From: Leptodontidium sp. MPI-SDFR-AT-0119 | Taxonomy: Eukaryota > Ascomycota > Leotiomycetes > Helotiales > Leptodontidiaceae | NCBI GenBank assembly: GCA_020726505.1 | Contig: JAHLEZ010000030.1 | Span: forward strand, 434,001 to 498,000 | Direction of reading: 5' to 3' | DNA: 64,000 nt | In this document: one piece after another, positions 26,024 through 37,934 of the stretch | How positions within the stretch are numbered: position 1 is the first letter of the stretch | How the letters are laid out: each line of letters opens with the position of its first letter | Position numbers and translations under genes: made by a program | The notes under the pieces: model-generated | What the model saw: only the letters and a program-made list of their open reading frames with translations | Told to the model about the DNA's origin: nothing | Database searches by the model: none

Positions 26024-28754
26024 AGAACTAAAGAAAGATATAGTGCTTTATTATTTGGATTTATTCCTTTTAGGATAGTATTTTCGAAGCTTTGTTAAGC
26101 CTTTATCGATTGCTTTTGTGAAATTTTCATTCTATTAAGAAGTTAGTATTAATAATAATAAAAAGATATAAAAAAGTAAACTTATATTAAACTCTTGTCT
26201 AATAACTTCTAATTTATTATATATTTTATATATCTTAGGCATAAGATAATATATAGTAGGGTACTTTTCTACCTGTAATTTCGTAGAAACTTTAATAAAG
26301 ATATTAAATATCTTCAAGCATTTTTCTAAATATTCGATTTCAGAGTCTTTTAATAAAAGACTTTCTTTATTCTTTTTAAAGCTTTTCGAAGTAGATAAAT
26401 TTATAACTACTTTAATAGCTTGCTAAAGGTTTAGAAAGTCTCTTAATATATAAGCTGTAGAAGAATATTGAGTTTTTTGATCTTTAATATTATTAGTATA
26501 TATTAAGAATAAATTAAATAATAATTAAACTTACCTAATTGTGGAATCTTAGGGTTTTGTATATTTAAGGCTTGAATTTGACTCTTTAATAGCCTTGCGT
26601 TCTCTTGAGAGTATTTAATACTGATAATAATTCGTCGAAGTCTTTTCCAAAGAGGAGCACCGAATAATAATTAGTACATATATAATAAGTTATATAATTT
26701 AATTAGAAACCACTTACCTTTTAGATCTTCGAGTGTTTCGTCGTCTTCGTTCTCAATATTATAAACAGTATTATTATCGAGCTCTATATAAGCATCTTTA
26801 ATAAGCGTTTTTAATATATCTTGAACGACTAGATTTAAGACGTGAGCTAAACAAGCTATATCTCCTTGAAATTTTATAGCTTGTAAGTTATAATGATTTC
26901 TAAACGCCTTTAATAGTGTATCATTAGAGCTTGCGTTATCTCTTGTAATACTAGAATTATAATTAGCTTTAGAATTTTAATATATAATAATAAAAAAAAC
27001 TTTTATATACCTTGTAATATTATATTCAATATTATAATCTTGTAAAGTTTCGAATAAAACCTCTTTTATATAAACACCAGAATGCTTTTTAATAAGAGGT
27101 TTCATATCTAACAAGTGACTTTTCAATTCAAAGTTCTTATTAATATAATGGCTAATAGATTTAATTAATATAATATTACTTATATTTTAATTTAAGAGAA
27201 CTTACATAGTAATCCCTAAATAAGCGTCTTGATTAATAGAAGTCCAAGCGTCTAAAGTAAGAGAGAAAGAGCCGTTCGATAATATATTTTCTTTTAATTC
27301 GGATTTAATAAGAGCTTTTTTCTCTGAATAAATAGAGATGATATTCTCTTTAATAATATTATAATAAATTGGAAGTGTATCTCTAGTTTATTATTAGTAT
27401 ATAGTTTCCTTAATATAAAGTAATAGTGACTTACTTGTTTAAGTATAATAAAAGCTCTTTAAAAGACTTAAAGCTAATAGACCAAAAGGAAATATTATTA
27501 AAAATAATAAAGTTTAATAATAACTTATTGAATTTCTCTCGATTAAATACTTCTTCAGGGCTTTTAGGTCGTTTATTTACTCTTTGTTTAGCGAATATAT
27601 CTCTATTAGTACTAGTACTAGCTTGAGAAAATTCAATTAAAGAAAAGTCGTCGCCGATATTTTCGTCTATTATTATTATTATTAGTATAATACTTTATTA
27701 AAGATCTATAATAGTACTTACTATTGAAGCCATGTAATATACGGTTTATATTAAAAGCTTTATGAGAGTTCCTGTAATGTATAATATAATTACTTGTAGA
27801 CTGATTTACTCTTTGATTAAGCCATTTTTCCCTATTAATAATTAGTATATATTATAACAATATAATATAAAAAGATAATATAACTTACGAGCATCCTTTA
27901 TATAAACACTTAATAGTAACTGACCGATAATTTTCAAGCTTTTCGGGGTTTTCTTTAAGAGGATTTAACTCTTTAGAAAAAGCTTCTCTTTAAATATAAG
28001 AGGAGCATCTTCTATATCTTCTAATTCGAAGTCAGGTTGATTTTGTCGTATATTAAGAGCAACAGAGGTCTTAATAAAGCCGGCCATTATAACTTAAAAA
28101 TAAAAGTTATAAGAGGTTTGAGTATAATTATAAAGTGATATAAAAAGACTGAGTCGGAGTAGTAATTATAATTGATATATATAATAGTATTTGTCTGATT
28201 TTAATAAGAAATAAAAGTAGAACTCAAGGAGAACTTGTTTGTTTATATATTATTAGTCTTATTCTAGTTGTTTCTATCGATTTATATTATTAAGGTTGAT
28301 TTATAATACATAGAATACTATAGATTTCACTAGAATCATCTTGAAACTTTGCTTACAAATTATATTTTCTCGATGATTCTATGTTTATTATAAATCAAAT
28401 TTTAATCGAATATACTAGATATTTATTTCTAATAATTTCATTAAATAGATTATTAATAACGAGCTTATTAATATAGTTATTAACTAATTATATAATACTT
28501 GTATTAATATTGTTTCGCTTAAAGCGGTTATATCCGTAAACTTCCTAAAGCAGTAAGGTTTCCTCGGGAGTACCCGCCACTATACCCGATTAGGTATAGT
28601 ATATCACGTACTAAAAGTATTCAAACTATTTAAATATCTTTGAATAAAATAGAATAGAATAGAATAGAATAGAATTAAAATAGCAATAAAAATTCATTAA
28701 ATAAAATAGAATAGTGACTAATATTCTATTCTATTCTATTCAATTATCACACTG

Positions 28755-28762
28755 CTCACAGG
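28755..28762. repeat. Target-site duplication of the hAT element, right copy
   Basis: CTCACAGG, identical to 5595-5602. Confidence 0.95.
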
Positions 28763-28866
28763 GTATTCATTGCACGGCTCACCAAACTCAAAAATCTTAT
28801 CTTACAGTGTATTGTGGCATGAATATGCCTACCTAAAATTCGGAATGGAATTTGTCTTCTCCTCCC

Positions 28867-30411
28867 TCACATTACAGAACATGCCGCAGCTGCCCCTTTC
28901 GGCATTTCGAGTCTACTGTCCCATCCCGAATCGATTCCAAGTGTTGATAACTGATTGAGGCATTGATTGAGAGAGTGTGCTTCGAGCTTGCTCTGCAGCC
29001 ACTGAGCCATTTCCATCCACATAAACGTTGGGAAGTCGGTGGAGTATTCTTCCACTAACTGCTCCATCTTCGCCCGCTTGACCATGTTATCCGTTGCTGG
29101 CCAGGCACAGATCAGACAAATAGGCACAGCACTTGAGCCGAGCGGCCTATAAATCACTGCTGCTTCAGCCACAGAGATAATTTCATCCACTAATTGCACG
29201 CATTCTTCTACCAGTGAGAGATTTGTGGGATCAAAGAGGCGGAGAAGGGTGTTCAGCATGACGGCAACGGCAAGTTGGATGCTGTACAGTGTCTGATACC
29301 GGGCATGGAGTGTGATTAATCGTTTCTCGAACATGGCCTGCAAGAGATTTTTGATCGCTGGTAGGTCGGTTCGGATTTGTTGATAAGTTGATTGGATTCC
29401 AAGCGCGTGTGGTTCTGGATGATTGAAATAGTCCGGGAATTTGGCGAGATTGCTTAACTTGATACTTTCTATAGGAATACTTTTGTCATGGGCTGCCGTG
29501 AATTTCGCTAGCCACGGATGCAGCTTTATTCTTGGGTTTCCTATGGCTTCTACGATCTGCAGAATATTAGTTAAGAATTCAACCAATCGCTCAGTGATAC
29601 ATACCACAGGAACACACAGAGTGATCACCAGCTCGGCTTCAAAGTCATCCTGGCGGCCCTGAGATGAGATAAGATTCAACAGATAGGCTAAAGCTTCTCC
29701 ATGGCTAGCACGGTCGTCACGACCTCCTAGCCAGCCCTAGTCTGAAGTCAGTGTATTTGTACCTGCATGGTCTGAGGATTTTCACTAACCTGGCAAATCA
29801 GCATTAAGTAAACGGCACACATGGTATTGGCAGAGCTGGATTCTGCGGGGTCGTTTAGACTCTCCCTTAGGGTCTTCAAAGCGTGCCCGTAGCTTTTAAG
29901 AGCCGCGACAGATCTCTTTTGGGATAGCGAATGCATGCCCTGGAAGGCGTCTGTCATTGCCTCTACAGAAGCATCAAGTGCAGTGTTCGTCCCAAGTCGC
30001 TTTGGGATATCCTTGAGAAATCCGCCGTAGACGCTCAGATCATATCGCACATCAGTCACTCCAAGTGCCGAGCAGAATGCACCCATCATCATGGTTCTGT
30101 CACTGCTTGGGGTCCAAAACACTTCAACGTAGTGGGTCCGCTAGCTTGGCTACTGGCCCGTTCCGGGCTGGTGGATTTTGCCTTTGGCTTCAAGATAACC
30201 GATTGTTCTTCGATGAACTTGAATCGCCGCTGCCCACCACCCACACAAGGGATCTCCAGTCGCGTGCACCGGGCGCATAATGGTTTGGATTGATCACACT
30301 ATTTCACGATTAGGGGTGTTACATTGCTGCTTCGTGGAATCGTGGTAGTCGAACCTTCTTCTTCTGCTTTCGGCATGCATCGCACCCACGTCCTGATGGA
30401 ACTCCTGGCAT
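28867..30411 (-). CDS. Zn2Cys6 transcription factor, three exons, with an apparent frameshift
   Basis: Exons on the minus strand are 30411-30355, 30298-29790 and 29736-28867; the introns are 56 nt (GTTCGA...AATAG) and 53 nt (GTTAGT...CTAG). Exon 1 ends in the first half of the zinc cluster (GCDACRKQKKK) and exon 2 opens with the second half (CDQSKPLCARCTRLEIPC), giving the complete six-Cys binuclear cluster, followed by GGGQRRFKFIEE. Exon 3 carries the fungal regulator C-terminal region (GWLGGRDDRASHGEALAYLL onward) to a stop at 28867. Exon 2 is 509 nt (one base short of a multiple of three), and the frame after the zinc cluster stops at about 30080 while the frame of the middle domain (SALGVTDVRYDLSVYGGFL) is open: an indel around 30080-30180, or an intron I cannot place. 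If real, the product would be cut after ~80 residues. Target genes are unknown. No RIP-like stops are present. Confidence 0.8.
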
Positions 30412-31529
30412 ATCTGTGCTGCGTCCTACTCAACTGGCAGTGGGGCCGTAATGTATATATCATGATGATGATGAAGGTCTATTCCGCCCGGCTAAGCCTA
30501 AAGGGCACTAGTACTATTTACATGGGTTCGATTCCTCCAGTTCCGCCATAGTCTCGTGACAGCCCCTACGTTCGCTTTAAACGGTTTTTTTGTTCTAGCC
30601 TTTTGATTTTATAATTCGACGTGGTCTCGTGGGTTTGTTAGTAACAAGTATACTTAGAGATAAACTCCTCTAAGTGTTTAACGTCCTATCTTTAGCGGTT
30701 AAAGTAAGACCTACTAAGTTATAAGGGTACGTGGTAGGTTAGTTAAGTAAGGGGGGGGGAAGGGAAAACAAAAGGGATAGGGGAGTCTTAATATAAGTTA
30801 CCCCTGTAACGTCTAAATTACTATGTGTTTAACCTCTTTGTCGAGTCGGCCTATTGCGATGGCGTACTTAATAATAGTTTATACCGCTTTAATGTCGGGT
30901 TTCTAATTCAGCGGGTTAAATAGTGCTTTCCCTCCCAGGTAGTAAGAGAGGCTACCCCTTCTAGTCTTCGTTTACTCTAATAAGTATTCTTAGTGCGCGT
31001 CTTATAATAAGCAGTTAAAGAGGAAGTGTTTAACTATTTCTCTTGCTTGTCCACAAGTATATTAATCCGATTCTGCTGCCCCGATACGATATAAATACCC
31101 GTTAAGCCGTGCTATACTTGTCCATAGCTATACTAACACATTTACTTTCTTTCGTCCTAAGGCGTCGTACAAGATACGGGTGTATCGCCCTAGTAACGTT
31201 ATATTTATTTTCTTTAAGTGTTTTCTTACTCTATTAGGAATCGTGTTGCCGATTTGCCTCTTTGCTTTTGCTATATTAATAATTATAAATTTAGCGTTAG
31301 AAAATAGTTTTTATAGTAATTTGCCTATCTCGGTGGCCCTTCGTGCTACCTTCTTAGCTTTTTTCCCTAAATAAAACTCTTATTGTGCTAGGGCTTATAT
31401 AAGAAGGACGCGATTATATCCTTCCCTTAATACTCTAACTATATCGTAGATTCGCATTACGCTAGCCTAACCCGACTATTGTTTTAGTTAGCTTACTACT
31501 TATAATACTACCTAGTTACTAGTAACGAT

Positions 31530-31800
31530 TATAATCTCTCTCTTTAAGAGGTATAAGGGAACTCCTTAAATCGCTATTATTATCACCTCGAGCTCGGCAA
31601 CGTACGGGTTTTGTTCTAATCTTAGTCTAAGGGTAATCGCGAACGTAATAGGCTGCCTATTTAACATCCTACTGTAGGTGTCGAGAATGGCGCCTCTTAT
31701 GCCTACTATGCCTTTCCTCTTAAATAAGCTTATTATAATATATATACCGCTAATATAATTAGCCACTTCCGCCGCTATCTCGCTATCCGGGTTAATGATT
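31530..31800 (-). pseudogene. LINE RNase H domain remnant
   Basis: The frame contains GIVGIRGAILDTYSRMLNRQ and LEQNPYVAELEVIIIAI, which matches the RNase H domain at the end of Tad-like LINEs (EQNPYxAEL). The first catalytic Asp region (INSDG-like) is altered. Confidence 0.7.
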
Positions 31801-31989
31801 GCCGGTATTTGTGATTCCTATAGGCTAATCGCATATTCTTTAATAGTTTTTATAGTGTTTATTAATATATTTTCGTGTACTTAGGCTATCTTCTGCAATA
31901 GCGATATAAATCTTTGTAATACCCTAGTACTAATTCTCGAGAGCGGATTTGTCTTAGGCAGCGTATAACGGCCGACCCATAGCTTAATA

Positions 31990-33700
31990 GCCTGATCTAC
32001 GTGCCGCTCGCGTACTGTTCGTATACTTACTTCTGTTTCGGCTATAGCGACGGCTACTATGCAAAATAAGCCTATAATTACCTATACTTTTACCCTTTAT
32101 ACTCTATTTAGTGACGCTATACCGGCAGTTCCACATATATATATCCAGATATTAGAGGCGTAGTTGACTATAAGTACTATTATTAACTCGAAAAGTTACC
32201 TTGCGGTCGAGGGGGACATTATTCGTAACCTCTTTAGCACTATAATAGCCAAGAGACCTTCTGTTACTGCGCTCATGATATATTATTTATATCGTAGCTT
32301 TAAGTTTATAGTTACTCCTAAGATCTTAGCGGTTTTCTTTAGTATTACTACTTTTCCTTTAATAGTTATTAAGGTTGTACTAGATCGGTTCGAGCATCGA
32401 GTGAAATACACTAAGGTCGTTTTTTTACCCTTAAACGTTATACCGCTTCGCTTCTCCTAATTAAGCGCCTCGTTAATAATAGCTAGGATCCTATCACGGT
32501 TTGTATTTACTATCGGTCTTATGACTTATATAGTATAATCGTTTATAAATACTATTAATCCTTTATTATTATTAATTCTATATTAAGCTAAATTAGCGTT
32601 AAAGAAGAAGAATAGCATTGGCGAGAGCGGGGACCCCTATAGTAACCTTACTTGCGATAATAGTTATCGTTTAGAGACGTGGTCGTTAACTAAGATAGTT
32701 GCCGTATAGTCGGAGTAAAACGCATTAATTTATTTAATTAGCTTTAGTAGAATACCTCTTATTATAAGTCTTTATAATAATCTCTTCTTATATACCCTAT
32801 TTTACACCCCCTTCACGTCAAAACTAACAAGACTAAGTACCTTCTTAGCTCTCTATGCCTTGTAAATACTCTCTTATAAAAGTATAAGAGCCTATTCGGT
32901 TAAACGTTTCTTCCTTGCCCTAAAATAATTCGCTAAGAGTAATTTAAATGTTTTAACCACGTATAATATCTGTTCTACTATTATTAACTCGAGTACTTTG
33001 CCTAGTGTAGATAGTAACGAGATTAGCCGCTACGCTTTTACTATTATATAGTTCCCCTTCTTTAGCTTTTTAAGTAGTATAATTTTAGCGTCTCTTTATT
33101 ATATAAGGAGCTCGCCAACGTCTAGTAATATTTAAAAAAGGATAATTACCTTCTCTTTTATTATCGGTTATATTTGCTTCCATACTATTACTAGTAGTCC
33201 GTCATTACCGGGTACCTTCTACGACTATACCGTAAACACTCTTTACTTCACCTCCTCGACCGAAAGGCGTGGCATTAAAACCGGTGCCCGCTAGGGCCGT
33301 AAGCCTTCCTCCTTTATTACTATAGGTAATAGGGGGAAGAAGGTGGCTAGCAATTCTTTCGCTTGTTTAGTTTTATTAGTCGTACTAAATCCGTTTATTC
33401 TTATTAAGGGTAGTATCTTATTAAATACTATGCTCTCGTTAAGGTTTAAGTACTTCGCCGCTTACTAGATATTTACGTTATTTATAAGGAAATCGTCTTA
33501 GTAAATCTTCTTCTACTTACAGAGTGTCTCGTAGTATTACGCAGCCGCAGCTTGGGCCTGCCTCTCGAGGTTAAGTATTATACGCCCGGCTCGACGTTTA
33601 GTCCTAGCTCGACTCCTCTAATATATGTAGACTCGATAAAGCTAAGTTAAGTTTGTCGTTTACTACCTCGTTACGTATAGTGACGGTTTTGCCTTAAGTG
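31990..33700 (-). pseudogene. LINE reverse transcriptase remnant
   Basis: The catalytic segment reads FINDY (32535-32549) where Tad-like elements have FVDDY; the first Asp codon is Asn (32541-32543), a G to A change. It is followed by TNRDRILAIINEAL, EKRSGITFKGKKTTLVYFTR, then AKILGVTINLKLRY and the thumb-like stretch LLAIIVLKRLRIMSPSTARQ. In-frame stops are mostly CpA to TpA type. Confidence 0.8.
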
Positions 33701-34089
33701 TAAGTGGTGGACTACTTCTAGTACCGCTGTTATTAATCGATCTATTTACTATTGCACACTGCCCTTACACGGGGTAGAACGAAAGGAGGAGTCAACCTTA
33801 GCTTGTATTTCCTTCTATAGGGCGTTCTTAAAAAGTAGCCTCTCTTTAACGACTTACTTTAGGGTAACAACGTCGAACGTTGTCTCGATTGCCCTATAGT
33901 TAGAGCTATATTCGGTCGCGTATATAACACACTTTACTATCGATGTTACTAATTCCTTTAAGGCTAGTATTAAGTCGATTATAAACTCGCGGTCACCGCT
34001 TTGCCACGTCTTCGTACCTCTCAGAAGTAAGCTATAAAGGGCGTACTCGCTTATAAGGTCTACGATAGTATCGGCTTCTCTTTGTTTGT

Positions 34090-34560
34090 TTTGTGAGACC
34101 TTATTTCCCCCCTATAACTAATTATGTTAATTAAAATCCCCGGCAAATATCACGTCTACTTAAGTGCTAATCTTGTTTCGTGTTTCCTAAATTACTTAGT
34201 ATAAGGTTTTAGTCACATACGAGAGTGCGTTCACATCTAGTCCTTTTACGTATATAAACACCACTAATATCGATCGATTTAATAGTCGTAAGACGGCGGC
34301 AGTAATATCCGACGATTATACCGTTACCTACTTTACTTCAATATCCTTCCGGATCTAAAGCATACTTCGGAACGCCTACCTTTCCTTCCGTTAGACTATT
34401 AGCACCATCTTAGTCTAATTAAAATGCCTTATAAGGGCCGTTATTACTTTGTTATCGATCGTCCTCGTATACGGCTCGGAAATCGCTAGTATTATAAACT
34501 CCTTTAGTCGTTCGTCGTTTATTAGATTATATTATACTATTTCTTGCTTTTTCATATTTA
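34090..34560 (-). pseudogene. LINE endonuclease domain remnant
   Basis: Readable segments include an ISEPYTR near the N-terminal part and the motif VIFAGDFN (about 34135-34160), followed by DLISEYALYSLL and TWQSGDREFIIDLIL, the apurinic-type endonuclease pattern of LINEs. Many TAA/TAG codons interrupt it. Confidence 0.7.
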
Positions 34561-35950
34561 ATTAGAGTATTATAAGTATTATATTTATAACGAGCGGGAT
34601 AAAATACTAAATAATTCTTACTAAACGACTTATGTAGTCTTCCGTAAAGCACGTATTTTAATATTGCCGCTTAGTATTTGTTATAATAGTACCCCCGTTT
34701 AAGCACACCTAGCACAAACCTACGGTTTCGTATAAGAGAACGCCTTGTGCCTTACTTCTTAATACTTGTAATATTATAAAGGACTATATTAAGGCTCGAA
34801 TACTTTAGTATAAGCTAACTCTTCAGTAATATAAAAGTATTGACCTTATAATAGTCTCGATATTTCACTGCCCTTAGTCACGTAGACGACTATCGATTTA
34901 TATACCTTTTTAATGTCTTTTTTATTAAGCCATATAATCTTAATAATATAAATATCATTCTCTTTTCTAAGGGTCTCTGTGACCCTTAGTAGAACCTTTT
35001 TATTTTAATTAAAAATAGCTGTTCGATTAGCATTATTTACCTTTATAAGATATAATTAGTCCCGTAGTACCTTAACCTCTATTACTACTGTTTTTTTTAT
35101 TACCTTTTTAATCTTTTAAAGTTCGGTTTTATCTTTATACGTTACCTTAATACGATTATAGTTCTTAGCGTCTTTAATTACTGTAACGTAACGCTAATAT
35201 TCTTGCCCTTTTATAATGCGAATCTTCTTCTTAATTGCCTTTCTAATTGTTCTAGGTTATACCTTACTCTTCTCTTCCTCGCCTACTCTTGATGTATTAA
35301 TCGTGTAATATAATATATTAGTTATCCTTAATAATGTCGTACTTATAAAGGTCAAAGTTCGTACGTTACTTAGCCGACTACTCGGTAATATACGAGCGAC
35401 CTTAGTATACAATAATAAAGCGCTTAAGGGCGGTTATATATTAAATAACTAAGTCTTGATTTTCTCTATTATCTCCGTAACTTGTGCTTTTAGTATTTTA
35501 ATTTATTTAGTAAAGGTCTTCGTTAGTATCTCGAGTTAATTCGCGTGCTTCTCCTTCTATTCCTCTATCGCCCTCAATAATGTCTTAACTAGGTCAGTAA
35601 GTACTTTAACTTACGTATTCGCGGTTAATATTACTTTCTCATGTGTTAAGTGATTTAAAGTCGCTATTATTATTACGGGGCGTTCTCCCGCCTTTGCAGT
35701 AAAGGCCTTAACCTTCGTCACGACTATACGTTCCTTAAGGTGCGAACCGACTTTTAATCGCTTTACTTACGGCGCCGCCAGGGCCTTAATAACTTCAATC
35801 GTATCCTTTACATCGCTTAACGCGGCTCTAGACCTTCTCTTGTTTCATTCCACTGCCTTCGGCGTTTGGACGCGTTCTTGGCTCGATTGACGTATTAAGA
35901 TTGCGCCCTCTATTGTCCCTCCTCCGCACCACTACCGATTTGAATACTAC

Positions 35951-36889
35951 CTGACTAATTGCTGACTGATTTCAAGCTCCTCCCAGACGCTAAAATTGCA
36001 GTGCTTTCGTCGGTGACTTACCGGAATAAGGATAGGCTATTGGTGCATTTCCTGTCAATGTATATATCTCTGGGCCTCCTGACTAACATTCTCATCAGTT
36101 CCGTGCAGCTGAGAGCAGACGTAAGCCGCCAAGGTCTTGCCCCTCGTTAGAGAAGCGCTCTGTAACAGGCCAAGACTGAGTTACGTATAGCGGCATATAC
36201 TCACCACCAGTAGAATCGAACTCATAAGATGTCAGGCGAGAGAACGAAGTTAGGATTGAGCGCAGTCTCCTTTTGACAGCGGCCCATAGGGCTTGATGAG
36301 GGAAAGAAATGTGGTACGGGACGGTACATGATCGTGGCGTGCGAGATTCCGTTGAGACAGTGACAGGAGGTCCAAGTCACCGCCCGCTTAAGCGCGCGCA
36401 CGGCCCTACAACCGTTTGCATAACGTGATTTACAACCGTACTCAGCTTATCTCCGGAACATCCTTTCCTCCTACATCTTATCTTATCTTATCTTATCCTC
36501 ACCTCCCGAACATCTGGTTGATTCCATCTCTCTTTGCCTGTATTCGTTTTCCTATCTTTGTATGCTTCCCTCTAGTCCTCCCTCCCTTTCCCTTTTCTCG
36601 AACCTGCTACCTCTTCATTCACTAGTCCCGTCACTGATCTATCCCCCGTTCATCCACCAGGCCATCAACCAGGCCATGCACTAATCCATCCCCGATCCAT
36701 CCCCAACCCGCCCCTTAATCCATCCCTCAATCTAACCACCCACTTGCCCACTACCCCTGCCCACCCCTGCCCCCCATCTCTCCCCCAATAATATACAATC
36801 CACCTACAAATTCCCACCCTATCAGTCTTCATCCCCTAACTACATATTCACTCAAACGCAAACGCAATCCCATCCATCCATCTCGTCTC
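35951..36889. other. Intergenic, CT-rich, no gene seen
   Basis: After the LINE the composition returns to normal. 36410-36890 is a pyrimidine-rich tract with many CCATCC and CCACC runs, and a (TCTTA)4 microsatellite at 36476-36495. It could be the promoter region of the OrsD-like pseudogene that follows. Short frames here are not convincing. Confidence 0.5.
36476..36495. repeat. TCTTA microsatellite, 4 units
   Basis: Four perfect TCTTA units within the CT-rich tract. Confidence 0.9.
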
Positions 36890-37089
36890 TTGAACACGCC
36901 CCCTTGGTTTATCTCTTTATTAAGATTGATCTTCAATCGCCAATGCTACGGCGATCAACTGAAGACGCGTTCCTTGACGCGCCATCTCTCCTCCTTTTTG
37001 CTCCGCCTCTTTTCGTTGTTATTAACGCTCTCTTTACTCTCACAATCACTCCTTGGCGCCAGCACTGCCACGCCTATTCTTTGGCTTTT

Positions 37090-37743
37090 ATGGCTGGAGT
37101 TCTCGACCCGAGGGTCCTCCTACGGCTGATTGAGTATTTCCGGACTAATTATCAGGTCCTATATTGCCACAGCTGCAAGAGTGTCTACTTCCCCTTTCAG
37201 CTCGATCGACACCTCGCCGTCCGACATTAAATTGAGCGTAAGCGCTGGCAGCCCGTAGTCGCCTACTGTCACACCTTGCCGGTGGCAGCGGTAGTTGCTG
37301 AGCCTGCCCTGGGCCACAACCACTCTCTATCTGTGCCCTTCCTCCCTCTCCACAATGGCTTTGCGTGCAAGATTTGCCTTTTCTCCACGACGAATTACAA
37401 CGTTATACGCCGGCACCTGAATCAAGTCCACTAGTTACAGCGGGGCAAGTGCGATAGGCAATATCGCTCAGTGAAGCTCTAATCGTGGTATATCGAGAAG
37501 CGGACTAAGTACTGGCATGTCTAGGGGAGTAGTGCCGTTGCCACTGCTACTGCCTCTGCGGCTTGTACCACCCCAGCCCTTGCCGGCAGTTCGATAGTCA
37601 CCGAGGCCGTGGCCGATTCTCTCGAGCATCTCGAAGAGCAGGAGTGCCGCCGGCTCGAGCAGCTCACGCAGGACCACCTCGTGGCTGATACTGAAGTCGA
37701 GATGGAGGAGCTAATTAGTGGCTTGACGTTCATGCTGGTTTAA
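37090..37743 (+). pseudogene. OrsD-like (DUF3505) two-zinc-finger protein, RIP-killed
   Basis: From ATG 37090 one frame reaches TAA 37741-37743 (217 codons), broken by four stops at 37228-37230 and three later places. It contains two C2H2-type fingers: CHSCKSVYFPFQLDRHLAVRH and CKICLFSTTNYNVIRRHLNQVH. After them are GKCDRQYRSVKL, a TKYWHV segment and an Ala/Glu-rich end. This matches the N-terminal region of fungal proteins with the orsellinic-acid-cluster OrsD-like domain, usually much longer and common near transposons. All four stops can be derived from CAA or CAG by one C to T change at CpA, so the gene was probably alive before RIP. The function of the family is not established. Confidence 0.6.
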
Positions 37744-37934
37744 AGCAGCCACCTAAAAATCTGATCGCATTTACATACCTTATCCTTTGTTCAACTTCGC
37801 TGTGGTACACTCTCGTGCTTCTACACATTTACACTGTTTCTAACTGTTTCTCAGACTCGACTCTTGCTTTGACACCCCTATTCGACGACATGGCGGGCGA
37901 GACAGGCCCAATTTCAGGTCCCCCCTTATCGCTA

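Larger units (their letters stand above)
5787..28087 (-). pseudogene. hAT transposase, multi-exon, interrupted by the copia element
   Basis: Coding parts are 26029-28087 (N-terminal) and 5787-6434 (C-terminal). The start MAGFIKTSVALNIRQ lies at 28087. A BED-type zinc finger is spread over two exons: C-x4-C (CLYKGC) before an intron and H-x4-H (HYRNSH) after it. Further on are hAT core segments such as KYPTIYYLMPKIY (near 26240), and the C-terminal dimerisation domain (IPATSAPSERYFS, RNRLSKDMF, LKSWG) at about 5820-6070. Introns begin GTAAGT and end TTAATAG or TTTCATAG (for example near 6072-6131 and 6300-6350). Damage includes in-frame TAA codons explained by CAA to TAA, a one-base frameshift before the BED finger, and the copia insertion. 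When one copy of the copia target site is removed the frame runs through (LYLSLVLDSRIRKEGL), so the insertion hit a coding exon. Confidence 0.85.
5603..28754 (-). mobile_element. hAT DNA transposon (BED-finger type) hosting nested copia and gypsy elements
   Basis: The element begins CAGTGTGATAA and ends TTATCACACTG, 11-bp perfect terminal inverted repeats, and is flanked by a perfect 8-bp duplication (CTCACAGG). Both ends carry subterminal arrays of a short unit, AATAGAATAG-like, at 5640-5720 and 28630-28745, which in hAT elements are typical transposase-binding regions. The gross length is 23.15 kb; without the nested copia element it is about 3.6 kb, normal for a fungal hAT. Transcription of its transposase is on the minus strand. 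The element lies 105 bp beyond the stop codon of the Zn2Cys6 regulator. Confidence 0.93.
30560..35950 (-). mobile_element. Tad-like LINE (non-LTR retrotransposon), RIP-degraded
   Basis: Minus-strand frames give, from high to low coordinate, a poorly readable ORF1 region (about 34600-35900), an endonuclease, a reverse transcriptase and an RNase H domain in the order found in Tad1-clade LINEs. The low-coordinate end, near a T-run at about 30583-30590, should be the 3' end. No target duplication was identified, so both limits are approximate. The regulator gene's start codon is only about 150 bp from the low end, so the LINE probably replaced or displaced upstream promoter sequence. Confidence 0.75.

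Noticed and set aside
30299..30354. Stop codon after the first half of the zinc cluster as a disabling mutation
   Set aside because: A 56-nt intron (GTTCGA...AATAG) removes it and restores all six cysteines.
32164..32460. 98-codon plus-strand frame inside the LINE
   Set aside because: It is the shadow of the LINE reverse transcriptase and thumb region read on the minus strand.
35959..36150. 63-codon plus-strand frame after the LINE
   Set aside because: No ATG start, no domain, no neighbour support; composition is that of a spacer.
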